From Saprospirales bacterium (GTDB lineage: Bacteria > Bacteroidota > Bacteroidia > Chitinophagales > Saprospiraceae), in contig PAAY01000013.1 in NCBI GenBank assembly GCA_002698985.1, forward strand, positions 1 through 64,000: a stretch of DNA of 64,000 nt, in the 5' to 3' direction. Shown here piece by piece: positions 8,918-16,860 of this stretch. Made by a program: the position numbers and the translations under genes. The first letter of the stretch is position 1. Each line of letters starts with the position of its first letter. A model generated the notes under the pieces. That model did no database searches. It saw nothing but the letters and a program-made list of their open reading frames with translations, and had not been told where the DNA came from.

Positions 8918-9012
8918 GTCAATATGATTTTATGTTAGAAAATTGGTTGCTGTCTTGAGACGGAGGTGTCGGGCAAGGTCACAAAGGGCAAAGGAATATC
9001 CGTACTGTTATT

Positions 9013-9378
9013 TTATTCTTCCGGAATGAATTTCATGGAAATTGAATTGACACAATGCCTCACATTTTTTTGGGTGAATTGTTCGCCCTCGAAAACATGC
9101 CCAAGGTGTCCTCCGCAATTGTTACATATTATTTCAATCCTTCGGCCATCCACATCGGGTACCCGTTTCACAGCGCCCGGAATTTCATCGTCAAAACTTG
9201 GCCACCCGCAGCCGGAATGAAATTTATCTTCCGAACGGTACAGGGGTGCCTCGCATCTTCGGCAAACGTAGGTCCCTCTTGCAAAGTGATCGTTGTACTC
9301 GTTCCGGAAAGGCATCTCGGTACCCTTGTGAACGATGACGTATTCTTCTTCAGGTGTTAGTTTGTTCCAGTTTCTCAT
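9013..9378 (-). CDS. msrB: Peptide-methionine (R)-S-oxide reductase MsrB
   Basis: 121-aa MsrB, cytosolic, reduces methionine-R-sulfoxide. Zinc-binding pairs are visible as CRRC (about residue 36-39) and CNNC (about 86-89). SGCGWPSF and GGHLGHVF are conserved substrate-pocket motifs, and the catalytic Cys lies in RHCVNSISM near residue 109-117. The sequence begins with [15 protein letters not shown], as in single-domain MsrB proteins. It is downstream of msrA on the same strand across 191 bp that contain a heptamer repeat and a perfect palindrome. Confidence 0.97.
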   Translation of the reverse strand: MRNWNKLTPEEEYVIVHKGTEMPFRNEYNDHFARGTYVCRRCEAPLYRSEDKFHSGCGWPSFDDEIPGAVKRVPDVDGRRIEIICNNCGGHLGHVFEGEQFTQKNVRHCVNSISMKFIPEE

Positions 9379-9433
9379 GAGTTGTGTGGTTTGAGGTTTT
9401 TTGGGGCCTGTTCCTGCTCTGGTGATTCACGTT

Positions 9434-9503
9434 GCGTGACACGTGACTCGTGACGCGTGACGCGTAACTCGTGACTCGTGACTCGTGACGGGTGACGGGT
9501 TGA
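9434..9503. repeat. Heptanucleotide tandem repeat (n-c/g-GTGAC), about 10 units
   Basis: Ten consecutive 7-bp units (gcgtgac, acgtgac, tcgtgac, gcgtgac, gcgtaac, tcgtgac three times, gggtgac, gggttga) lie between msrB and msrA. The unit is conserved at GTGAC and varies at its first base. The array is non-coding; a chance reading frame across it is low complexity. Confidence 0.9.
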
Positions 9504-9534
9504 GTTGGGCAGAGAGGCAAACTCGATTCCTCTC

Positions 9535-9560
9535 CCGATCCCGAAGGATTTCGGGATCGG
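9535..9560. repeat. Perfect palindrome of the CCCGAA..TTCGGG family
   Basis: Arms CCGATCCCGAA and TTCGGGATCGG, 11 bp each, with a ggat loop, just after the msrA stop codon (minus strand). Related palindromes occur at 24694, 27888, 35013, 41468 and 47701. Confidence 0.85.
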
Positions 9561-9569
9561 CATCGGGAC

Positions 9570-10223
9570 TCAATCCTTCAGCAAGTGGGCGTATTGCTTT
9601 CTGAATTTCTCCACTTTGGGGTTGATGACGATTCTGCAATAGCCCTGGTTGGGGTTGTTGCTGTAATAATCCTGGTGGTATTCTTCAGCTTCGTAAAAAG
9701 CGGTGAAGGGGCTAATTTCCGTCACAATGGGATCGTCCCACAGGGTTGGTGCAAATTCTTGTTTTAGTCTTTCGGCAATGGCCTTTTGCTCCTCATTGTG
9801 GTAAAAAATGACCGAGCGGTACTGGGTACCCACATCGGCGCCCTGGCGGTTCAGGGTGGTGGGGTCGTGTGTGGTGAAGAAGACCTTTACCAGCGTTTCA
9901 TAGGAAATGACTTCGGGGTCAAATTTCACTTGCACCACTTCGGCATGGCCGGTCAGGCCGCTGCAAACTTCCCGGTAGGTCGGGTTGGCCGATTTTCCTC
10001 CGGAATAACCGCTGGCCACGCTGTGAACGCCTTTCAGTTCCTGAAAAATGGCTTCGACGCACCAGAAGCATCCGCCACCAAAAGTGGCCGTTTCCAATTT
10101 TGAATCATCCATGCTCATCAGTTCGGGTTTTTCATTTTCAACGAGCTGTGGGTCATTGGCTGCGGTTTGGCCGCAGGCCGAAAAACCAACAAAAAACAAG
10201 AGGTGTAAGACGAGGGTCTTCAT
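9570..10223 (-). CDS. msrA: Peptide-methionine (S)-S-oxide reductase MsrA, lipoprotein form
   Basis: From the ATG at 10223 the product is 217 aa and opens with a lipoprotein signal (MKTLVLHLLFFVGFSACGQ, lipobox Cys near 17), so this MsrA is likely anchored in the envelope, unlike the neighbouring cytosolic MsrB. The catalytic motif TFGGGCFWCVEAIFQ is near residues 47-61. HDPTTLNRQGADVGTQYRS and AEEYHQDYY are standard MsrA signatures. An upstream in-frame ATG at 10247 would spoil the signal peptide. It reduces methionine-S-sulfoxide, probably in exported proteins. Confidence 0.95.
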   Translation of the reverse strand: MKTLVLHLLFFVGFSACGQTAANDPQLVENEKPELMSMDDSKLETATFGGGCFWCVEAIFQELKGVHSVASGYSGGKSANPTYREVCSGLTGHAEVVQVKFDPEVISYETLVKVFFTTHDPTTLNRQGADVGTQYRSVIFYHNEEQKAIAERLKQEFAPTLWDDPIVTEISPFTAFYEAEEYHQDYYSNNPNQGYCRIVINPKVEKFRKQYAHLLKD

Positions 10224-10263
10224 GTCAGAATTTATTTTCGTCAGCAATGTATGAGAGCAGCCA

Positions 10264-10476
10264 TCAGTCCAGCATGTCGTTTTCCTGCAGCACCTTTCTG
10301 GCTGCTTCGGCTTTTTCGGGGAGGGTGTAGAGCTCCGCTTCTCCCAGCATGGGCAACATGGAGTCGGGCTTGTTGAGGATGTGGCTCTCGATGCCGTTTT
10401 GTTTCAATACATCTTCGGCAATCTTGACCTTCACCAGGTCCTGTGAGCTGTAAATCTTGATCCAGTTTTCTTTCAT
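10264..10476 (-). CDS. DUF2007-type small protein
   Basis: 70-aa protein from the ATG at 10476. The pattern WIKIYSSQDLVKVKIAEDVLKQNGIESHILNK...ELYTLPEKAEAARKVLQEND fits the DUF2007 'putative signal transducing protein' fold, a small alpha/beta domain where a residue sits at the mouth of a pocket formed after the 'NGI' turn. No function is known. The longer in-frame extension upstream lacks conserved features and is rejected. It lies 40 bp upstream of msrA on the same strand and may share its transcript. Confidence 0.75.
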   Translation of the reverse strand: MKENWIKIYSSQDLVKVKIAEDVLKQNGIESHILNKPDSMLPMLGEAELYTLPEKAEAARKVLQENDMLD

Positions 10477-10725
10477 GGTCGTTGGTTTTTTCCTGTCAGA
10501 AACTTTTCCCGGTGGCCGGGTCTGCCTCCAACAATGAATTTGTGAAATGGTTCCGGTGTGGAAAGTTAAGATCATTTGCGGCATAAGCGCAACAACTGCC
10601 GGGGTGATAGATAACAGGCGACGAACTGAGCTTTATGAAAAGCCTCCACGGGCCGGGTATTTTTTAAGATTGGCCGGCCTGTCACCCCTTTTGGCCTTTC
10701 AATAAAATTGGCACCGGCCAACCTT

Positions 10726-10800
10726 CTACGAAAAAAATCGTAGTAAAATTTGCAACTACGACAATCTTCGTATATCATTGCAGTACGAAAAGTGTCGTAC
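10726..10800 (+). promoter_or_regulatory. Promoter with three BlaI-type dyad operators
   Basis: Three dyads of the form TACGA-N6-TCGTA lie before the repressor gene: CTACGA/TCGTAG at 10726-10743, CTACGA/TCGTAT at 10756-10773 and GTACGA/TCGTAC at 10783-10800. Their centres are 30 and 27 bp apart. A promoter TTTG (10749-10752), N20, TATCATTG (10773-10780) is interleaved so that the middle dyad fills the spacer and the third dyad covers the expected start of transcription. This is the arrangement expected for autorepression of blaI-M56. Confidence 0.85.
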
Positions 10801-10819
10801 TTAATTCAATCGATAAAGA

Positions 10820-11209
10820 ATGGCTGAAAAGAAATACGCCAAGCCCACAGAGGCTGAATTGGAAATACTGCAAGTGTTGTGGGAGCACGGACCCTCCACG
10901 GTGCGCTTCGTCAACGAATTTTTGAACAGCAAAAGGGAGGTGGGCTACACCACCACCCTGAAAGTGATGCAGATCATGCACGAAAAGGGATTGCTGAAGC
11001 GGAATACCGATTCCCGCACCCACATTTACGAAGCAATACCTGAGCGGGAAGCCATCCAGCGCAACCTTCTGGACAATTTCCTGGACAATGTATTCAGCGG
11101 CTCTGCCATGCAACTGGTGGTGCAGGCCCTGGGCAGTCACAAACCTTCGGCGGAGGAGCTCGGCAAGATCAAATCGCTGATCGAGGAGATCGAGAAGCAG
11201 CGGAAATAA
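10820..11209 (+). CDS. BlaI/MecI/CopY family transcriptional repressor
   Basis: 129-aa winged-helix repressor. KPTEAELEILQVLWEHGPSTVRFVNEFL (residues 7-34) is the standard BlaI/MecI opening, GYTTTLKVMQIMHEKGLLKRN (about 43-63) the recognition helix and wing, and the C-terminal part with FLDNVFSGSAMQLVVQAL the dimerisation helices. Known members are inactivated by the partner M56 protease. The gene is 22 bp upstream of such a protease and downstream of three TACGA-N6-TCGTA dyads, so autoregulation is very likely. The target genes beyond its own operon are unknown; no beta-lactamase gene is nearby. Confidence 0.95.
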   Translation: MAEKKYAKPTEAELEILQVLWEHGPSTVRFVNEFLNSKREVGYTTTLKVMQIMHEKGLLKRNTDSRTHIYEAIPEREAIQRNLLDNFLDNVFSGSAMQLVVQALGSHKPSAEELGKIKSLIEEIEKQRK

Positions 11210-11231
11210 CCACAGCAAAAACCAGCGTGCA

Positions 11232-13325
11232 ATGGATATTCTGGAAAACATATTCACCGGGCAGGTCATGAGTGCATTGGGCTGGACGGTACTTCATTCA
11301 CTTTGGCAAGCCTTTTTGGTGGCACTCATCCTCAGCGCCTTCCAGTTTTTTCTTCGGAAAAAAGGCGCCCACTTGCTGCACACAGTGGGGTATGTCGCCC
11401 TGATGGTGGTCTTGACGACCAGTGTGATCACTTTCTTCGCCCTCTTGGATCAGGGAGGCAAGGCAGTGCAAGGCTTTATGCTGACGGCTGAAAGTGCCGG
11501 AGGTCAGGTGGGTCTCGATTCCTGGTTGCACAGGCTGATAGGATTTTGCGACGACCACCTGCCTGCCATCGTGTTGGTGTGGCTCATGGGAGTGGTCATT
11601 TTTTCCTTGCGTTTTGCCGGTGGGCTGATAGCCGTTCAACGCCTCAAATACCGCAACAGCTCCCCGGTAGATGCCCGCTGGCAGGAGCTACTTCAGGCCA
11701 TCCGCTTGAAAATTGGCGTGGACAGGGAGGTCGTTTTACTGGAATCGTTGGCGGCCGGGGTACCCATGGTCATCGGCTGGCTCAAGCCGGTCATTCTTTT
11801 CCCTGTGGGTGCCCTCAACCACTTGTCCATCGAGGAAGTGGAGGCCGTGCTGGCCCATGAGTTGGCTCACATCAAAAGGCAGGACTACCTGCTCAACATC
11901 CTTCAGTCCATCGTCGAAATACTTTTCTATTTCAACCCGGCTGTTTGGTGGATTTCCGCTCAGATCCGGCTGGAGCGGGAGCACAGTGCCGATGACCTGG
12001 CAGTGGCGCATTGCGGCGATTCCCTGGTGTACGCCCGGGCCTTGTACAAACTGCAGGAAATCCACCAATCGGCGCCACTGCTTGCCATGCCCCTTATGAC
12101 AAGAAATTACCGACTGTTGAACCGTATCCGCAGGATACTGAAACCTTCATCCAATAAAACTGATCTTATGGGACGCATTAGTGCAATGGCCATTCTGCTG
12201 GTCTCAACAATGTTGTTTGCCTTCAACACTAAAAATACAGCGGTGGCTGAAGAGGCCCTGCCGCTGAACGATCCTGACTTGCCGGCTGCCGTATTCACTG
12301 ACTGGCAGGAAGTGCCGGCTGACACCATTCCGGGCAAAGAAAAAAGGGAAGAAGTCAGGCGTTTTCTACGCAGCAATGGAAAGGAAGAAATCGAAGTGGA
12401 GATGCGCAACGGTGAAATTACCGAGCTGAAGATCGATGGCAAGGTGATTCCGGAATCGGAGTACTCCAACTACGAAGGTCGCATTGCAGAATTAATGGAA
12501 GAACTGCCTGTGCCTCCGGCGCCACCTGTGCCGCCCACACCACCCACACCACCCACACCACCCGTTGCTCCGGCCCCACCCGCTGCACCTGCGCCACCGG
12601 CCCCACCCGCCAGAGGCTTTTCACCGGAGCATGAGGCCTTTTTCCATTCCTTCGGTAAACAGCAACGGAAAATTGTGACGAAAATGACAGGCAGGGGTGA
12701 AACGACCATCATCGTGGAAACGGGGCCTGGAGAAGAACCCGTTGAGATCATTGTGAAGGAAGGCAAGAAAGGCAGTGTCATCATCAACGGACAGGAAATC
12801 AAAGGCATGAAAAAAGGAGACCAGACCATCATCCTGGATGATGCCGGAAACGAGGCCCTGTGGGATGCCTATGCCTTTGCACATCCGCAAAACTTCGACA
12901 ACTTCCGCTTCTTCACCCACCCGGAGGGCTTTGAGTTCAATTTCAATTTTGAGGACATGACTGAAAGAGCCCTGGAAATGGAAGAACGGATGCGGGAGCG
13001 CTTCGGGGATTTTGACGAGGAATGGTTCCGCCAGCACGCCGATGGTGATTTTGACGAAGAAGAACTGAAGGCGCGCATGGAAGAATTGCGACAGCGAATG
13101 AAAGAAGAAGAAGCCGTAATCCGGGAGCGCATGGAGGAATTGCAGTCCAGAGGTGCTGAAAGGATGCGGGAGCAGGCCGAGCGGCTGAAGGAAATGGAAC
13201 TTCGCCAGCAGGAAACCTACCAACGGCTGCAAAAGGAACTGGAAAAGGAGCAGTTGAAACAGGAGAAAGAGCAGCGGAAGCAACTGGACAAAGAAAGGAA
13301 AAAAGGAAAGCGCTCGAGGCTTTGA
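11232..13325 (+). CDS. BlaR1/MecR1-like M56 membrane metallopeptidase with long C-terminal extension
   Basis: 697-aa sensor-protease partner of the upstream repressor. The N-terminal ~330 residues hold membrane segments and the M56 zinc motif HELAH at 209-213, with the downstream REHSADDLA segment near 250 supplying the third ligand. A further membrane segment lies near 318-335. The periplasmic part has no beta-lactam-sensor (PBP-like) domain: it contains a Pro-rich stretch (about 426-460, PPAPP/PPTPP repeats), a small beta-rich region, and a very charged Glu/Arg/Lys coiled coil from about 575 to the end. What it senses is therefore unknown. It is followed by a strong bidirectional terminator. 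Confidence 0.92.
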   Translation: MDILENIFTGQVMSALGWTVLHSLWQAFLVALILSAFQFFLRKKGAHLLHTVGYVALMVVLTTSVITFFALLDQGGKAVQGFMLTAESAGGQVGLDSWLHRLIGFCDDHLPAIVLVWLMGVVIFSLRFAGGLIAVQRLKYRNSSPVDARWQELLQAIRLKIGVDREVVLLESLAAGVPMVIGWLKPVILFPVGALNHLSIEEVEAVLAHELAHIKRQDYLLNILQSIVEILFYFNPAVWWISAQIRLEREHSADDLAVAHCGDSLVYARALYKLQEIHQSAPLLAMPLMTRNYRLLNRIRRILKPSSNKTDLMGRISAMAILLVSTMLFAFNTKNTAVAEEALPLNDPDLPAAVFTDWQEVPADTIPGKEKREEVRRFLRSNGKEEIEVEMRNGEITELKIDGKVIPESEYSNYEGRIAELMEELPVPPAPPVPPTPPTPPTPPVAPAPPAAPAPPAPPARGFSPEHEAFFHSFGKQQRKIVTKMTGRGETTIIVETGPGEEPVEIIVKEGKKGSVIINGQEIKGMKKGDQTIILDDAGNEALWDAYAFAHPQNFDNFRFFTHPEGFEFNFNFEDMTERALEMEERMRERFGDFDEEWFRQHADGDFDEEELKARMEELRQRMKEEEAVIRERMEELQSRGAERMREQAERLKEMELRQQETYQRLQKELEKEQLKQEKEQRKQLDKERKKGKRSRL

Positions 13326-13358
13326 ATACAACCAGCCATCCAATCAAAACAGGCTCTA

Positions 13359-13393
13359 AAAAGGCCCGGTGAAACTCAGTCACCGGGCCTTTT
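13359..13393. terminator. Bidirectional terminator
   Basis: AAAAGGCCCGGTGA (13359-13372) pairs perfectly with TCACCGGGCCTTTT (13380-13393) over a 7-nt loop. It separates the convergent M56 gene (plus) and SPOR-domain gene (minus) and has A/T tails on both sides. Confidence 0.9.
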
Positions 13394-13400
13394 CGGTATA

Positions 13401-15137
13401 TCACATAAACCTTTTGAGATCCTCACCGGCAATGGCCTTGATGGTGGCCAGTGCCAGTGCCGTCGCCTCTTCAGCTTTCAGTCCGTAATTCATGTAGTAG
13501 TCTTCCAGCAAGACCTGTGTCTGGAACCAGGTGATCTTGAGGGCATTGACCATGTCCGTGAACATGGGGTCACGGCTCGACCAGGCATTCAGGTTGCTCC
13601 AAAGGGTGGCATTCCACTGTTTCAGTTCTTTTTGGGTGGCGGCATCGGGTGCCTGCGGATTCAGGAAATAAGAAGCCAAAACCGGTGTGGAGCTATGCGA
13701 AGGATGGTCAGCGGCTCCGATGTCCTGGGCAATGGCGTGCAGGAGTTGCACTTCTTCCCAATCCCAGAAGCCGCCGCAGTTTTGCATGTGGAGACCGAGG
13801 GTTTGTGACGATGCAGAAAAGGCATTGAGTGCCGGACCGGGGTGTTTGCTGAACAGCCAGCAGGGTGCTTCAACTTCCTGTGGGCTCACTTGCTGTACAT
13901 AGCGCAGGTGCAGGATCAGCTGCTCGATGTTTACATAGGCGTAGGTGGCGCTCGGATCAAAGCGGGGGAAATCGCTCTTCACATTTGCGAAGGCCTGTTT
14001 GATGGCGCTGTTCATCAGGTCGTTGACGGTGGCACCGGGGCCTTTGGTGACAAACTCGAAATAGGCCCGGTAGGCCTTGGCCACTGGCAGGCTGGATTGC
14101 TTCAGCACTTCCAGGGCTGCGGGGCTGTCTTCCCAAAGTGAATTGATGGCCCATTGCACCGTTCCCGGTTTGGCCGTATTGGCCGGGGCGTAATAATAGC
14201 GGGCGAGGATGCGGTATTTTTTGAGTTGGCGGTTGTTGGCCACGGCTCTATCGTAGGCTGCCCGGGTGTTGGGTCCGTAATAGCCGTCGGCCTTGCCGGA
14301 ATAGGTGCCCAGGGTTTTGAGCACTTTTTGCAACTCGATAGCCGACTGGCGCTTCACGTTGGCACGGATATCCGGCAGGGTGGCGCTCAAGTTGACCGCC
14401 GGTTTGTTGGCAGGAGGAGCAGGCGGGGTTTCTTCCACGCCCTTGCTGGTCAGCATTTCCGGTTGGGCAACAACCACTTCTGCAGGTTGGGTTTCTTTTT
14501 TCGTCTCAACGACGGGCTGCTCTGCCGGCGGCCGGTCGAAGTTGAGCGGGATCAGCGGTTTCTTTTTGCGGGGGCCGATTTCAAAATCGCCGATTTCGTG
14601 CAGCAAAACGTTGTTGACATCTTTCACGAAAGCATCTTTGAATCCGGCTGCCCGGATGCGCGGAAGCTCGCCGTTTGCGGTGGCCTTGTCAGGAAAAATG
14701 CCGGTGTAAACCTTGATCATCTTGTCTTCCAAAACCACATAGATGCGGCCCAGCTGAAGGTAGGGTTCCCAGTCTATTTCCTTGCCGGCGGTGAGGATTT
14801 CCAACTGAACCATGGTGTAAAAGTGGCCACCTTCGGTGTTGAGTTCCACCATGCGGGCATTGGCAAATCCGTACTGCGGGCTACGCAGGGTTTCAGCGAG
14901 TTTTTCCGCTTCCAGTTGATCGGTGAAACCGCCGATGAAGATATCAGCCTGGTTTTGCGTTTGCGGAACAGCATATACGAAGCCGAGGGTTTGCAGGCTT
15001 TTGAAGTCTTCAGGTTTGGGGTTCACAAACGTGCCTATTTGCACCGTGTAAGCGGGGTCGTTGTTTTGGCCGGAGGCCGAAAAAGCAAAAACCAGTAGAA
15101 AGAAAGCGAGAAAGGTTTGGCGCAAAATGTTTGTCAT
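13401..15137 (-). CDS. Secreted protein with SPOR-like and peptidoglycan-binding domains
   Basis: 578-aa exported protein with signal peptide (about residues 1-23, ending FSASGQ). A SPOR-like repeat (YTVQIGTFVNPKPEDFKSL, about 29-47) is followed by a second one (YTMVQLEILTAGKEIDW...DAFVKDV), both typical of septal glycan binding. A Pro/Glu/Val-rich linker covers about 200-255. A peptidoglycan-binding-1-like helix bundle follows (LQKVLKTLGTYSGKADGYYGPNTRAAYDRAV, about 270-300). The C-terminal ~230 residues are helical and not recognised. It probably binds the cell wall in the periplasm. Its expected -7 box (TACCTTTG on the minus strand at 15356-15349) implies a 200-nt leader. Confidence 0.75.
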   Translation of the reverse strand: MTNILRQTFLAFFLLVFAFSASGQNNDPAYTVQIGTFVNPKPEDFKSLQTLGFVYAVPQTQNQADIFIGGFTDQLEAEKLAETLRSPQYGFANARMVELNTEGGHFYTMVQLEILTAGKEIDWEPYLQLGRIYVVLEDKMIKVYTGIFPDKATANGELPRIRAAGFKDAFVKDVNNVLLHEIGDFEIGPRKKKPLIPLNFDRPPAEQPVVETKKETQPAEVVVAQPEMLTSKGVEETPPAPPANKPAVNLSATLPDIRANVKRQSAIELQKVLKTLGTYSGKADGYYGPNTRAAYDRAVANNRQLKKYRILARYYYAPANTAKPGTVQWAINSLWEDSPAALEVLKQSSLPVAKAYRAYFEFVTKGPGATVNDLMNSAIKQAFANVKSDFPRFDPSATYAYVNIEQLILHLRYVQQVSPQEVEAPCWLFSKHPGPALNAFSASSQTLGLHMQNCGGFWDWEEVQLLHAIAQDIGAADHPSHSSTPVLASYFLNPQAPDAATQKELKQWNATLWSNLNAWSSRDPMFTDMVNALKITWFQTQVLLEDYYMNYGLKAEEATALALATIKAIAGEDLKRFM

Positions 15138-15705
15138 GATGTATCAGTATTGTTGGGTTGAAATCAGAACCCGGTTAGCTCATTTCAGTTGGCAGGCCTC
15201 TTTGCCCCTGTGCGGCCTCGGCCGGCTGATCTTTGGACTGCATGGGCAAAATTAGTCACCAATGCAGCAGCCGGAATCATTGCCCGGGCGGCCATTGCCA
15301 AAAGCGCCATCATAACTTGCTGGAAACCAATAGAACGGATGTTGAACGCAAAGGTAGTGCAAATTCATATCAAAAGCGAATCCTTAAAAGATCTCAGGAC
15401 TGTGACCTCCGCCGCAAAACCCACTCATACATTCCCGAACCTTTTAATGAGTTATCACCTTAATGGGGGTAAGCCGGACAGGGAGTTCTGGTTGGAAATC
15501 AGTTCCTTTGCGGCTTCTCCGGTTGAAACTCTGCCGGGAATTTTTGAAAATTTGTCATTGTCTTTCAAAATTTTATAACCGCTTGGTGGTTATTAAGCCG
15601 GCTGCGCCTCTCAAAAAATGCAAAGCCTTGCCATGGCAGAAGCACAGCATAAAATGGCAAATTGACATCTCAACCTCATTTGAAACACGTAAATTCTTGT
15701 AAACT
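15138..15705. other. Long divergent intergenic region
   Basis: 568 bp without a supported gene between two divergent genes. On the minus strand TACCTTTG at 15356-15349 resembles a Bacteroidota -7 element. The middle is GC-rich and the right end AT-rich. Short frames on the plus strand have no conserved features. No hairpin with a T-run was seen. Confidence 0.4.
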
Positions 15706-16680
15706 ATGTCCACTTACTCATCAAACAAACCGCAAAATCAGAACACGACGGCCATCATCGTCACCGTCGGAATTTTGTTGCTGGCCGCCATCGGATACCT
15801 CGCCTACAATTCCATTACCAAGGCACGTGCCCTGGAGCAGACCGTTTCGGAACTGGAAGAAAGCGAAAAACTGCGTGAAGAACTCGAAATGCAGTACAAT
15901 GCCGCACTGGCTGACCTGGAAGCTCAGAAAACGAGCAACGAAGAATTGAACGCACTGATCGATCAGCAAAAAGCCGAACTGGAGCAGCAAAAACGCCGCA
16001 TTTCCCAACTGATCGGTTCCAAGGATAAACTGGAAAAAGCACGCGTGGAGCTCAACAACCTGAAAGCACAGGTGAGCCAATACCTCGCTCAGATCGAAAA
16101 ACTGAAAGAGGAGAACGAAATGCTGGCCACCGAAAACGAGCAACTGGTGGAAGAGCGCACAAAATTATCCACTGACCTGCAGGCAAAAGCCGCTGAAAAC
16201 CAAGACCTCCAAAAAGTGAAGGCTCAACTGGCTTCAGAAAAGGAAGAACTGGCCAGCAAGGTGAGCATCGCATCCGTTGTGAAGATGCGGGAAGTGAAAG
16301 CCGTTGGACAAAAGGTGCGAAACAGCGGCAAAGTGAAAGATGAAGACAAAGCCAAGCGGGTGGATCAGATCAAAGTTTGCTTCACTGCACTTGACAACAA
16401 AGTGGTAAAGCCCGGGACTGAAACCTTCATTGTCAGAATCATCAATCCGCTTGGTGAAACACTTGCCGTGGAAGACATGGGCTCTGGGTTCTTCAAGGAC
16501 CTGGATAAAAACGACGAAATTCGTTTTACCATGATGAGCCAGATCGACTATGCAAATGAAGAGGTGCAGGAATGCCTGGTATGGGCGCCGGTAAACGCTT
16601 CTTTCATTGCAGGTGAATACACCGTAGAGGTGTACAACAAAGGCCATCTTGCCGGCAAAGGCAAGTTCAAGCTCAAGTAA
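15706..16680 (+). CDS. Membrane-anchored coiled-coil protein
   Basis: 324-aa protein of unknown function. One membrane segment near the N-terminus (about 15-35, TVGILLLAAIGYLAY) places the rest in the periplasm. A long coiled coil spans about 38-205 with heptads rich in Glu, Leu, Lys and Gln (e.g. ELEQQKRRISQLIGSKDKLE). The last ~105 residues form a compact beta-rich domain (KVCFTALDNKVVKPGTETFIVRIINPLG to KGHLAGKGKFKLK), reminiscent of an immunoglobulin-like fold. The same architecture recurs in Bacteroidota as envelope structural proteins, but no role is established. Single gene with its own terminator. Confidence 0.7.
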   Translation: MSTYSSNKPQNQNTTAIIVTVGILLLAAIGYLAYNSITKARALEQTVSELEESEKLREELEMQYNAALADLEAQKTSNEELNALIDQQKAELEQQKRRISQLIGSKDKLEKARVELNNLKAQVSQYLAQIEKLKEENEMLATENEQLVEERTKLSTDLQAKAAENQDLQKVKAQLASEKEELASKVSIASVVKMREVKAVGQKVRNSGKVKDEDKAKRVDQIKVCFTALDNKVVKPGTETFIVRIINPLGETLAVEDMGSGFFKDLDKNDEIRFTMMSQIDYANEEVQECLVWAPVNASFIAGEYTVEVYNKGHLAGKGKFKLK

Positions 16681-16703
16681 GTTTCTCTCTCATAAATGAC
16701 AAC

Positions 16704-16732
16704 AGGCGGCCCGGAACTGATCCGGACCGCCT
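16704..16732. terminator. Bidirectional hairpin terminator
   Basis: AGGCGGCCCGGA (16704-16715) pairs with TCCGGACCGCCT (16721-16732), 12 bp with one G-T wobble and a 5-nt loop, followed by ttgtcattt. It ends the coiled-coil gene. Confidence 0.8.
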
Positions 16733-16756
16733 TTGTCATTTAACCGAAAACCCTAT

Positions 16757-16860
16757 TATACTCAAAACGAAGTGGTTTGGGCGGCGAAGCCGGCCAAACT
16801 CCCACCTCCTACTGAAGTTTAGAGCTTGGGGTATTCCCAAACTACTTCGATTTGGGTATA
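16757..16860. repeat. MITE-like palindromic element, copy A
   Basis: 104-bp element bounded by imperfect ~25-bp inverted ends: left TATACTCAAAACGAAGTGG then TTTGGG, right the complement of TATACCCAAATCGAAGTAG then TTTGGG. An inner stem GTTTGG/CCAAAC encloses gcggcgaagccgg. The right end touches the stop codon of the secreted protease (16861). Related copies are at 24627-24754 and 32176-32277. Confidence 0.85.
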
